Shown here: piece by piece, positions 34,772-42,670 of the stretch | Layout of the letters: each line of letters begins with the position of its first letter | Numbering within the stretch: the first letter of the stretch is position 1 | DNA from: DATLZB01 sp035574175 | Lineage (GTDB): Bacteria > Pseudomonadota > Alphaproteobacteria > Rhizobiales > Hyphomicrobiaceae | Length of the DNA: 64,000 nt | Direction of reading: 5' to 3' | Assembly: GCA_035574175.1 (NCBI GenBank) | Contig: DATLZB010000015.1 | Location: forward strand, 1 to 64,000 | Program-made: the position numbers and the translations under genes | Notes under the pieces: generated by a model | Told to the model about the DNA's origin: nothing | What the model saw: the letters and a program-made list of their open reading frames with translations, nothing else | The model's database searches: none

Positions 34772-35421
34772 TAGGCCCCACTTTGGCGCAGATGCTCTGC
34801 GAACCAGGCAGCGGCGAGGGCGGTCACCCTTTCGAGTTTGCCCGGCTCCTCGAACAGATGGCCGGCCCCTGGCACGATCTCCAGCCGCTTCGGGCAGGCC
34901 AGCGCGGCCAGCGCCCGCCGGTTGAGCTCGATCACAATCTCATCCTGGCCTCCCACGATCAAGAGCGTGGGCGCGGTCACGCGGGGCAAAGCCGCCCCGG
35001 CAAGATCCGGGCGGCCGCCCCGAGAAACCACGGCTCCCACCTGGAGCGGGCGGCGGGAGGCGGCGGTGAGGGCCGCCGCAGCGCCGGTGCTTGCGCCGAA
35101 CAAGCCTATCGGCAGCGCCGCTGCTGAACCCTCGCTCCGCACCCGGTCGAGCGTCAGCTCGATGCGCTCCGCCAACAGGGGGATGTCGAAAACCTTGCGG
35201 CGGTCGGCCGCCTCATCGGGGTGGAGAAGGTCGAACAGGAGCGTGCCCAAGCCGCAATCGTTGAGACCACGCGCCACCCTGACATTGCGCGGGCTGAACC
35301 GGCTCGAGCCGCTGCCATGTGCAAAGACGACAAGTCCGGCAGCGTCCTCGGGAACGGTGAGCATCCCTGGCAGGCCGGCGGGCGGGATCTCGATGTCCGC
35401 TGGTTTAGCCGGAGCGCTCAT
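34771..35421 (-). CDS. Dienelactone-hydrolase-like alpha/beta hydrolase
   Basis: 216 aa from the ATG at 35421, giving a start MSAPAKPADIEIPPAGLPGM. Alpha/beta hydrolase fold: oxyanion segment VVFAHGSGSSRFSPRN, nucleophile elbow GLFGASTGAAAAL (Ser), acidic LLIVGGQDE and catalytic His in GAGHLFEEPG. The substrate is unknown. It is translationally coupled to the phosphoribosyltransferase downstream. Confidence 0.86.
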   Translation of the reverse strand: MSAPAKPADIEIPPAGLPGMLTVPEDAAGLVVFAHGSGSSRFSPRNVRVARGLNDCGLGTLLFDLLHPDEAADRRKVFDIPLLAERIELTLDRVRSEGSAAALPIGLFGASTGAAAALTAASRRPLQVGAVVSRGGRPDLAGAALPRVTAPTLLIVGGQDEIVIELNRRALAALACPKRLEIVPGAGHLFEEPGKLERVTALAAAWFAEHLRQSGA

Positions 35422-35574
35422 CGTGCCTCCCGTGGGGACGCGCTCCCGAGCCCCGGGGCTCGCCCCTCCCTTGCTTGCGAGGGCGGCCACACCATACGGT
35501 ACAGCCGCACGCCGCGCACAAGGTCAATGTGATCATGGGTTCGGCGGTTGGCAACGGGGTGAGGTGAGAGAGCG

Positions 35575-36069
35575 ATGACTGAGGAACGAGCTGGTTTCTC
35601 GCCGGTGCGACGGGTGGTGACCGGACACGACGAACGCCATGTCGCAAAGGTGATCCGCGACGATTTTGCGGAAAATCGGCGCTCCTCTCGGCCCGAGGTG
35701 ACCTCGACGCTGATCTGGTCGAGCGATGAGATGCCGGCCGATATCCGTATCGGCGCGGCAGTCGAGGACATGGGTGCACGCAAGCTGCCGACGCAGCCGC
35801 CGCCCAACGGCTCTCGCTTCATCGTCATGGAGTTCCTGCCGGGGGCGAGCGGTCAAATGCACCGGACCGATACCCTCGACTACATCTCGGTGCTCGAAGG
35901 CGAGATCGAGATGGACATGGACGACACCACGGTACGCCTCAAGGCCGGTGACGTGATGGTACAGCGCGGGACGAACCATGCCTGGAAGAACCGGAGCACG
36001 CGCAAGGCGCGGCTCGCCATCGTGCTGCTCGATGCCAAGCCGCTCGGCATCGGCACACCGCGCAAGTGA
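35575..36069 (+). CDS. Cupin-domain protein
   Basis: 164 aa with GAGGTGAGAGAGCG before the ATG. A single cupin barrel in the C-terminal half: PGASGQMHRTDTLDYISVLEG (first motif, His and Glu) and LKAGDVMVQRGTNHAWKNRS (second motif, His). The N-terminal half (HDERHVAKVIRDDF, STLIWSSDEMP) is shared with cupins associated with aromatic-acid catabolic clusters. It may be an oxygenase, isomerase or sensor. It heads the plus-strand group leading to the dihydroxyphthalate decarboxylase-like gene. Confidence 0.85.
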   Translation: MTEERAGFSPVRRVVTGHDERHVAKVIRDDFAENRRSSRPEVTSTLIWSSDEMPADIRIGAAVEDMGARKLPTQPPPNGSRFIVMEFLPGASGQMHRTDTLDYISVLEGEIEMDMDDTTVRLKAGDVMVQRGTNHAWKNRSTRKARLAIVLLDAKPLGIGTPRK

Positions 36070-36161
36070 GATGGTTCGTGGGGTCGCTTGGCGGGCGGCG
36101 CCCGGTCGTGTTAATGCGGCTTGAAACTGCTCTATGGGCGAGGGGTCGGGATGGGGATCGA

Positions 36162-36695
36162 ATGACTGCGGAAGATGCAGCCGTCGCTTCGCCGTTCTGG
36201 CGCTTCTCGCTTGCCGTTTACGCCGACCCGGAGGTGGCGAAGGTCTGCCTCGAGCTGCAGGACGAAGCCGGCGCCGACGTCAACGTGCTGCTCTACATGT
36301 TGTGGGCGGCAAGCCGGGGACGGCGGCTGTCTGCGGATGACGTCCGCCCCATCGTGGCCGCGGTCGAGGACTGGCGCAAAGGCGTTGTCGTGCCGCTGCG
36401 CACGGCCCGGCGCAGCCTGCGCGCGCCGCCGGCCGCCGTCGACGCGGCAGGCAGCGCCGCGCTTCGTTCGCAGGTCAAGAAGGTTGAGCTCGAAGCCGAG
36501 AGGCTCCAGCAGGAAGCGCTTTATCGGTTGCGGCCTGTCGATGATCTTGGTCGCGCCGAGCCTTCGCCCGAAGCTGCGGCAGCCGCCAACGTTGCCGCGT
36601 ACGGGGAGGTGATCGGGCGCAAGTTCAGCGGTCATGCCATGGAGGTACTGCTCGGCGCGCTCAAGCGGCAGCAGGCCCGGGGAGGAAGCAAATGA
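36162..36695 (+). CDS. TIGR02444-family protein
   Basis: 177 aa from the ATG at 36162. The start SPFWRFSLAVYADPEVAKVCLELQD and the following DVNVLLYMLWAASRGRRLSADD and VEDWRKGVVVPLRTARR are the TIGR02444 core (about residues 8-90), a helical family of unknown function. The C-terminal part holds charged helices. Its stop overlaps the start of the next gene by four bases (ATGA), an unexpected coupling to a catabolic hydrolase. Confidence 0.82.
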   Translation: MTAEDAAVASPFWRFSLAVYADPEVAKVCLELQDEAGADVNVLLYMLWAASRGRRLSADDVRPIVAAVEDWRKGVVVPLRTARRSLRAPPAAVDAAGSAALRSQVKKVELEAERLQQEALYRLRPVDDLGRAEPSPEAAAAANVAAYGEVIGRKFSGHAMEVLLGALKRQQARGGSK

Positions 36696-37585
36696 AGATC
36701 CTGAGATTCAACGACGATCGGGTGGGCGTGCTCAACGGGGAGGCGGTGATCGACATCAGCGATCTCGTCTCGCACCGGGAGTATCGCGGGCCGCAGGGCA
36801 CTATGGAGGAGCTGATCGCCAATTTCGCAAGCTACCTGCCGAAGATCGAGGCCAAGGCAGCGGCGGGCGGCGGCACCCCGGTATCGTCGGTAAAGTTGCT
36901 GGCACCGTTGCCGCGGCCGTCCCGCGTGCTTGCCGCCTTCGTCAACTACCTCGACCGACCGGACCGCACCGTCGAGACGCTGCCGCTCGAGTTCTTCCAC
37001 AAGTCGCCGCACCTCGTGGGACCCGGCGGCACAGTCGAACTGCCGGATATCGAGCCGGTCGCCGAGTTCCATGCAGAGGCCGAACTGGCCTTCGTGATCG
37101 GGCGCGAGGTGTGGAAGGTCTCCGAGGCGGCGGCCATGGACCACGTATTCGGCTACGTGCCGTTCTTCGACGTGTCCGCGCGCGGTCTCGTGCGCCGCAG
37201 CCAGCTCCTGCCCAAGGGACAGGAGACGTTCGCGCCGTGCGGACCGTGGATCACGACGCGCGAGGAAGTGCCGGATCCGCACAACCTCACGGTCAGATCG
37301 TGGGTCTCGGGCGAGGCGCGGCAGAACTACTCCACGCGCGACATGGCGCACGGGATCGCCAAGCAGATCGCCTGGCTCAGCCGCTTCGTCCGGCTCAGGC
37401 CGGGAGACGTGATCGCCACCGGCACCTATCATGAGGGTCTCGGTCCAATCCACGTCGGCGATACGTTGGAAATCGAGATCAGCGGGCTTGGCCGCGCGAG
37501 CTTCAAGGTGGCCGGCGATAGCCCGCGCAAAGCCAAGGGCCACCAGCCGGGCGGCGGTGTACGCATCGAGATAACAAGGGTCTGA
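36692..37585 (+). CDS. Fumarylacetoacetate hydrolase-family protein
   Basis: 297 aa. FAH fold: a small N-terminal domain (MKILRFNDDRVGVLNG), then KLLAPLPRPSRVLAAFVNYL, metal-binding AEFHAEAELAFVIGREVW, and the C-terminal RLRPGDVIATGTYHEGLGP. Members hydrolyse beta-diketones or decarboxylate or isomerise ring-cleavage products. It is coupled to the TIGR02444 gene and followed after 60 bp by the decarboxylase-like gene, suggesting a lower-pathway step for an aromatic acid. Confidence 0.9.
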   Translation: MKILRFNDDRVGVLNGEAVIDISDLVSHREYRGPQGTMEELIANFASYLPKIEAKAAAGGGTPVSSVKLLAPLPRPSRVLAAFVNYLDRPDRTVETLPLEFFHKSPHLVGPGGTVELPDIEPVAEFHAEAELAFVIGREVWKVSEAAAMDHVFGYVPFFDVSARGLVRRSQLLPKGQETFAPCGPWITTREEVPDPHNLTVRSWVSGEARQNYSTRDMAHGIAKQIAWLSRFVRLRPGDVIATGTYHEGLGPIHVGDTLEIEISGLGRASFKVAGDSPRKAKGHQPGGGVRIEITRV

Positions 37586-37645
37586 CATTTGCCGCCTCAC
37601 GGCTCGAGGTCGGGGCGGGCAAAGACAACCGGGAGAGGAGGGCCG

Positions 37646-38644
37646 ATGGCCAGTTTGAAGCTCAATTTCGCGTGCGCACTCTACGATCGAATGGAGCCGC
37701 TCTACACCGGCGAGATCAGACCGGACGGGATCGACCTCAACTTCATCCCGATCGAGCTGCCGCGCCCCATCTTCGACCGTATGTCGGGAGGCAGCGAGTT
37801 CGACGTTGCCGAGTACTCGAGCTCGGAGTTCATCCAGCGCTACGCCGCCAACCAGTGCCCGTTCGTGGCGCTGCCTGTCTTTCCGTCGCGCGCCTTCCGC
37901 CACAGCTTTATCGCCATCAACAAGCGCTCCGGGATCAAGAAGCCGAAGGACCTGGAAGGAAAGCGGGTGGGCGTCGCCCTCTACACGATGACGGCGGCCA
38001 TCTTCATCCGCGGCCTGCTGCAGCACGAGTACGGCGTCGACCTGTCGAAGATCAAGTGGGTGCAGGGCGCGATCAACACGGCGGGTTCGCATGGCGATCC
38101 GCACGTGCTGCCGCTGCTCAAGAAGCCGGACCTGACCTACGTCGATGCCAGCAAGTCGCTCGACGACATGCTGGTCGCCGGCGAGATCGATGCGACGATG
38201 GGCACCAGCGTGCCCCGCTCCATTCTCAAGAATCCCGACATCGCGCGACTGATCCCGAACTTTTACGAGGTCGAAAAGGAATACTACAAGCGCACGAAGA
38301 TCTTTCCGATCATGCACCTGATCGCCATCCGCAAGGACGTCTACGAGAAGAACCCGTTCGTGGCGACCAGCCTCTACAACGCCTTCGAGCTGTCGAAGCG
38401 ACTGGCGCTCAAGAAAATGTTCAGCCTGAGGGCGCTGCGCTACATGATGCCGTTCCTGCCGGCGCAGCTCGACGAGATCCGCGAGGTGTTCGGTGATGAT
38501 CCGTGGCCTTACGGCGTGGAAGAAAACCGCCCCACCCTCGAAGCCCTCGTCACCTACATGTACGAGCAGCACATGATCGACAGGAAGATACCGATCGAAG
38601 AGCTGTTCGTGCCGCACTACGGGCACGTCGACCCGGCGTTCTAA
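37646..38644 (+). CDS. 4,5-dihydroxyphthalate decarboxylase-like protein
   Basis: 332 aa from the ATG at 37646 with GGAGAGGAGGG upstream. It resembles Pht5-type decarboxylases, which share the fold of periplasmic binding proteins: LKLNFACALYDRMEPLYTGEI, FDVAEYSSSEFIQRYA, FRHSFIAINKRSGIKKPKDLEGKRVGV (read as adjoining parts). No signal peptide is visible, fitting a cytoplasmic enzyme rather than a transporter component. The family also contains uncharacterised relatives, so the substrate need not be a phthalate. Confidence 0.85.
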   Translation: MASLKLNFACALYDRMEPLYTGEIRPDGIDLNFIPIELPRPIFDRMSGGSEFDVAEYSSSEFIQRYAANQCPFVALPVFPSRAFRHSFIAINKRSGIKKPKDLEGKRVGVALYTMTAAIFIRGLLQHEYGVDLSKIKWVQGAINTAGSHGDPHVLPLLKKPDLTYVDASKSLDDMLVAGEIDATMGTSVPRSILKNPDIARLIPNFYEVEKEYYKRTKIFPIMHLIAIRKDVYEKNPFVATSLYNAFELSKRLALKKMFSLRALRYMMPFLPAQLDEIREVFGDDPWPYGVEENRPTLEALVTYMYEQHMIDRKIPIEELFVPHYGHVDPAF

Positions 38645-38654
38645 GGAGGAAGGA

Positions 38655-39419
38655 TTGAGCACCGTCGACTTTTTGATCGGCCAGCTGGTGGTCGCCAATC
38701 GAATCCTGGCGAACGAGGACGTGGTCGATGCCTACGGCCACGTCAGCTTCCGCCACCCCGACAACCCCAAGCGCTTCTTCCTGTCGCGTTCGCTCGCGCC
38801 TGAGCTGGTTGAGCGCGACGATATCGTCGAGCACGACCTGGAAGGCAACCCCGTCCGGGACGAGCCGCGCTCGCTCTATCTGGAGCGCTTCATCCACGGC
38901 GCCATCTACGAGGCGAGGCCCGACGTGCAGGCGGTGGTGCACGCGCACGCGGAAGCGGTGCTGCCGTTCAGCATCTCAAGCGAACCGTTGAGGCCCGTCA
39001 TCCATTCGGGCAGCTTCATGGGCAAGACCGTGCCCGTGTGGGACATTGCCGACAGGTTCGGCGATACCAACCTGCTCGTTGCCAACATCGAGCAGGGGCG
39101 CGACCTCGCCAAGTGCCTCGGCACCAACAACGTGGCGCTGATGCGCGGGCATGGGTTTGCCGCCGCGGCGCGCTCGCTCATCGAGGTGGTGCGCATGTCG
39201 GTTTACGTGCCCCGCAATGCGCGCGCCCTCTTGGCCGGCCTGCAGCTCGGCTCGGTGAAGTCGCTGAGCCAGGGCGAGATCGATGCCCGCAACCGCGGCT
39301 ACGGCCCCTACTCCGTCGAAACCTGGCGGGCCTGGGAGTTCTGGGCCAACAAGGCCGGCTGCGGCCACATGGTCGGCAAGCGCCCCGGTGAAGCCGAGAA
39401 GCCCGCCGCCAAGAGCTGA
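38655..39419 (+). CDS. Class II aldolase/adducin-family protein
   Basis: 254 aa from a TTG with an excellent AGGAGG five bases upstream. Zinc ligands appear in VVHAHAEAVLPFS (two His) and MRGHGFAAAARSL (third His), with Glu in the preceding helix. The family includes fuculose-phosphate-type aldolases and aromatic decarboxylases acting in protocatechuate- or phthalate-like routes. It begins 10 bp after the decarboxylase-like gene, so the two are cotranscribed and likely act on the same compound. Confidence 0.9.
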   Translation: MSTVDFLIGQLVVANRILANEDVVDAYGHVSFRHPDNPKRFFLSRSLAPELVERDDIVEHDLEGNPVRDEPRSLYLERFIHGAIYEARPDVQAVVHAHAEAVLPFSISSEPLRPVIHSGSFMGKTVPVWDIADRFGDTNLLVANIEQGRDLAKCLGTNNVALMRGHGFAAAARSLIEVVRMSVYVPRNARALLAGLQLGSVKSLSQGEIDARNRGYGPYSVETWRAWEFWANKAGCGHMVGKRPGEAEKPAAKS

Positions 39420-39545
39420 GCCGGGCGGCGGACACGAGCGGAAGCTGAGAAGGACACTTTCGATAGCCGGCGGTAGCAGGGTTCGGGTCAGACGGACTAC
39501 ACCTGACCCAAACGAGATCCCGTTCGCGGCGAAGCGGGTTGTCCG

Positions 39546-40775
39546 CTACTGAACGATCTGGACGATCTGACCGTCCTTCTGCTTTCCCTGAGCGCGGTAC
39601 TGGCCGATGTTCCTGAGCAACGCCGCGTCAGACACGGTATAAAGGATCGCGTCCGATTTGCCGGTGTTCTTGTGGCTGCGCCAGAGAAAGTTCGGCACCA
39701 CGAGAATGTCGTTCTTCTCCCAGTCGAAAGTCTGGCCGCCGATCTCGGTGGTACCGGAGCCTTCCATCACGACGATGAAGGTGCTGCAGGTCTCGCGCTT
39801 GGGCAGGGTTTGCTCGCCCGGCCGCAGCAGCTGAGCTGCATAGTTGAGGGTGGCAAACACCGGCTGGCCGGTGACCGGATTGACGAATTCGAATTGGATG
39901 CCCTCGTAGGGGTCGCCCTCCTCCTTTCGCAGGCCCTCAAGCGCCTTGCGGATCTCGGCGCCGCGATAGTGGATCATGGGCGTCGGATTGCGACCCCAAC
40001 CACGCTGGTGGCTGACGAAGGTGGGTTTCAGGCCGCCGTTGCCGTAGAGCCGCCCCGAGTAGCCGTCGGGATGGGCCACCCTCTGGATCTTGGCGTTGCT
40101 TTGCGCGCCGGCACCCTTGAAGTCCATATCGACCCAGGCGCAATCCAAGTACTCCATCAACGGCCAGTCGAGCATGTCGATCCAGATCACTGGCTGGGTC
40201 GACTCATTGCCATGATCGTGCCAAGTGCCGTTGGGCGTGAAGATAATGTCGCCGCGCTCGGCGTCACAGCGCTCGCCTTCGACATTGGTGTAACCGCCCT
40301 TCTCCGACAGGATGGTGCGGCTGGCGTTCGGGCTGTGCACGTGGGCGGGGGCCACGTCGCCGGGATTGTAAATGGAGATCGCGCAGCGAATGGTGTTGGT
40401 GACCTGAAGACGGCCGCCGAGGCCCGGATTGGTCAATAGGATACTCTGGCGGTCGGCGAACTCGATGGGCGACACGTCGGCCTGGCTGGCGATACCGGCG
40501 ATGCGGTTCAGGTACGAGCTGTAGTCCTTCCAGCGCCAGCGGTAGGCCTGAGTCTTGAGCTGGTTGGCAGCGACGCGGCCCGTCGCCATCTGCCCGGCGC
40601 CGGTGTTGCCGCCGGTATCGGTGAACCAGGGCCGCTGAGCCGGCGCGTTCATCTGGGTGCGCACCCACACATGATGCTTGGCCGCGTCGGCGTTGAGCTG
40701 CTCCATCAATTCGCGCGCCTTGCTCGACAACGGCGGACGGGCTTGCTCCTTCGACTGGGTTTGCGCACTCGTCAT
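39546..40775 (-). CDS. Gentisate 1,2-dioxygenase-like bicupin
   Basis: 409 aa. Bicupin architecture: the N-terminal cupin has PGDVAPAHVHSPNASRTIL and GDIIFTPNGTWHDHGNES (Fe-binding His), and the C-terminal cupin has CSTFIVVMEGSGTTEIGG and KNDILVVPNFLWRSHKN. This is the gentisate/1-hydroxy-2-naphthoate/salicylate dioxygenase family, which opens hydroxylated benzoate rings with O2. The substrate is uncertain. It ends the minus-strand group; a TTGA-N6-TCAA palindrome lies 166 bp upstream. Confidence 0.87.
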   Translation of the reverse strand: MTSAQTQSKEQARPPLSSKARELMEQLNADAAKHHVWVRTQMNAPAQRPWFTDTGGNTGAGQMATGRVAANQLKTQAYRWRWKDYSSYLNRIAGIASQADVSPIEFADRQSILLTNPGLGGRLQVTNTIRCAISIYNPGDVAPAHVHSPNASRTILSEKGGYTNVEGERCDAERGDIIFTPNGTWHDHGNESTQPVIWIDMLDWPLMEYLDCAWVDMDFKGAGAQSNAKIQRVAHPDGYSGRLYGNGGLKPTFVSHQRGWGRNPTPMIHYRGAEIRKALEGLRKEEGDPYEGIQFEFVNPVTGQPVFATLNYAAQLLRPGEQTLPKRETCSTFIVVMEGSGTTEIGGQTFDWEKNDILVVPNFLWRSHKNTGKSDAILYTVSDAALLRNIGQYRAQGKQKDGQIVQIVQ

Positions 40776-40940
40776 TTCGTTCCTCCTGATCGTTGAGCGG
40801 CCGCGGCTCGGCTCCTACACGTGCTCCCGGCCGCCGCAGTTGGGCTGAGCTGGCGTTCTCGTGAGACGTATAGTTGGTCCCGACAAGTTTGCAATGCTGC
40901 CCCCGCAGGGCTTGGCAGTGAGCCATGCCGAATGCGACGG

Positions 40941-40958
40941 CCTTGACGAAAATCAAGG
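40941..40958. promoter_or_regulatory. FNR/FixK-like palindrome between the dioxygenase and enol-lactonase genes
   Basis: CCTTGACGAAAATCAAGG has perfect 6-bp arms around a 6-bp spacer, matching TTGA-N6-TCAA. It lies in the 253-bp gap upstream of the dioxygenase-like gene. It is similar to the site at 4029-4044, so one oxygen- or redox-responsive regulator could serve both. Nothing else recognisable was seen in this gap. Confidence 0.4.
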
Positions 40959-41028
40959 ACCGTTGGGGCATGGCCCGAATTGCGGCCGGCGTTGCTGCTG
41001 CGACGCCCCGAAAACGTCCGCTTACGCC

Positions 41029-41808
41029 TCAACCGCCCAGAAAGTCGCGGATGGCCGCGGTGAAGGCTTCCGGCTGCTCGAGATTGGACAGGTGTCCGGC
41101 GCCCTCGAGTTCGACCAGCTTGGAGCCTCTCACGGCCGCGTGAATCTGGCGGATGCCCGGAAGCGTGGCGTCCTTGGTGCCGACGATGAGCAGGGTGGGG
41201 TGGTCGATGCCGCCGAGGCCGGGCTTGAGGTCGTAATCGGAGAGCGCCGAGGCGCAGCCGACAAAGCCAGCGACGGGAGTGGTCCGGATCATGCCGCGCA
41301 CCTTGTCGAGCACCGGAGCCTTGGTGGCAACGAACTCGGGCGGGAACCAGCGAGCGATGGTCGGCTCGACCAAAGCCTCCATCCCCTTCTCGGTCGCTAT
41401 TGCCATGCGTTCCGCCCACTGCTGGGCCGAGGCCGGCGTCGAAGCCGGGCCGCAATCGCAGGCGATGATCCTGTCGAAACGGGCGGGATGGCGCTGGGCC
41501 AGGAACAGCGCAGTCATGCCGCCCATGGAGATGCCGGCGAAATGTGCGCGCTCGATTGCGAGGGCATCGAGCAGCGCGATGGCATCGGCCACCAGGGTGT
41601 CAAAGTGGTAGCGGCCGGCGGGGGCCTCGGTGCCGCCATGCCCGCGCTGGTCGTAGCGCAGGATGCGAAACGACTTGCCGAGGGCGGCGGCCTGATCATC
41701 CCACATCGACAGGTTGGTGGCGAGCGAGTTGGAGAATACGAGCCAGGGCGCGCCCTCCTTGCCGTCGATGCGGTAGTTGATGGAAATGCCGTTGGCCTTG
41801 ATCTGCAT
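41029..41808 (-). CDS. pcaD: 3-oxoadipate enol-lactonase-like hydrolase
   Basis: 259 aa from the ATG at 41808. It has all the features of PcaD: FSNSLATNLSMWDDQAAAL, YDQRGHGGTEAP, nucleophile AGISMGGMTALFLAQ (Ser), acidic LLIVGTKDATLP and catalytic His in GAGHLSNLEQP. The classical reaction opens beta-ketoadipate enol-lactone; in this cluster it might act on a related lactone or diketone. It follows a second, degenerate hydrolase by 22 bp on the same strand. Confidence 0.85.
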   Translation of the reverse strand: MQIKANGISINYRIDGKEGAPWLVFSNSLATNLSMWDDQAAALGKSFRILRYDQRGHGGTEAPAGRYHFDTLVADAIALLDALAIERAHFAGISMGGMTALFLAQRHPARFDRIIACDCGPASTPASAQQWAERMAIATEKGMEALVEPTIARWFPPEFVATKAPVLDKVRGMIRTTPVAGFVGCASALSDYDLKPGLGGIDHPTLLIVGTKDATLPGIRQIHAAVRGSKLVELEGAGHLSNLEQPEAFTAAIRDFLGG

Positions 41809-41830
41809 CGCGCGTCTTCCTCCGATGGCA

Positions 41831-42610
41831 TCAGGCGGCGAAGAATTGTTCAAGCAACGCCAGCAGGGCCTTGGGCGCCGTGGTCGGCATGAAGTGGCCG
41901 GCATCGATCTGTTCGAAGCGCGCACCGGGTATCATGCGCGCGATCTGCTCGCTCATCGCCGCCGGGCGCACGCTATCCTGCCGGCCGGCGATGACCAGCG
42001 TCGGGCAGGAGAGGCGCGAAAGCATGTGCATCATGTTGGCGCGCGCGAACATCCGGTTCATGTTGGCAAAGCATACCGGATCGTTGGCCAGGTAGCGGCC
42101 GCGGTATTCCTCGTAGGTCGCGCGATCGGTCAAAGCGGGCGGATAGGACTTGTCGAGGGTGATATCGAGCGTGGCGCGCAGGCCCTCGCGCTCGGCGCGC
42201 GCCGCCCGCTCGTCGAGCTGGGCGGCGCGGTTGGCGTCGACGCCGGGCGCGGGATTGCACAGCGCCAGGCGGCTCACGCGATCGGGGTGGCGTTCGATGA
42301 AGCGCAGGACCTGGACGGCAGCGGCAGCGACGCTCACCATGCAATAGGGAGGCTCGAGCTTGGCTGCCGCGAGGATGGCCTCCAGATCATCGGTCAGGTC
42401 GTCATGGCTGAAGGGCGCACGCACCTTTTCTGAGAGACCGGTGCCGCGCTGATCGTAGCGGAGCACACGGAACCGCTTGCTCAAATCAGGGGCGACGGCA
42501 TCGAAGCTGTGCAGGCTGCCCCCCATCTCGTGCAGCAGAACGACGGCGGGCCCGCTCGTTCCCGCCAGCTCATAGCGCAGGCTCACTCCGTTGGCGTCGA
42601 TCCAGGGCAA
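41831..42610 (-). CDS. Alpha/beta hydrolase, enol-lactonase-like with altered nucleophile elbow
   Basis: 259 aa alpha/beta hydrolase. The oxyanion region LLHEMGGSLHSF, YDQRGTGLSEKV, acidic LVIAGRQDSVRP and His in AGHFMPTTAP are kept. The nucleophile elbow, normally G-x-S-x-G, reads CMVSVAAAAV: Ser93 remains but both glycines are replaced. It may have lost ordinary esterase activity or evolved a different reaction. It lies between the amidohydrolase and pcaD-like genes in the same operon. Confidence 0.82.
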   Translation of the reverse strand: MPWIDANGVSLRYELAGTSGPAVVLLHEMGGSLHSFDAVAPDLSKRFRVLRYDQRGTGLSEKVRAPFSHDDLTDDLEAILAAAKLEPPYCMVSVAAAAVQVLRFIERHPDRVSRLALCNPAPGVDANRAAQLDERAARAEREGLRATLDITLDKSYPPALTDRATYEEYRGRYLANDPVCFANMNRMFARANMMHMLSRLSCPTLVIAGRQDSVRPAAMSEQIARMIPGARFEQIDAGHFMPTTAPKALLALLEQFFAA

Positions 42611-42670
42611 AGCTCATCCTCCTCCAATGTCCCGGGCAGCCGATCGTCTTTGGCCGGCAGATCCCGCAAG

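Noticed and set aside
37646..38644. Reading the Pht5-like protein as an ABC transporter substrate-binding protein
   Set aside because: It shares the fold but lacks a signal peptide and has no transporter genes nearby; adjacent genes are cytoplasmic catabolic enzymes.
36632..38698. 688-codon minus-strand open frame opposite the FAH and decarboxylase genes
   Set aside because: Composition is His/Arg/Gln-rich as expected for an antisense frame, and it spans several real genes on the other strand.
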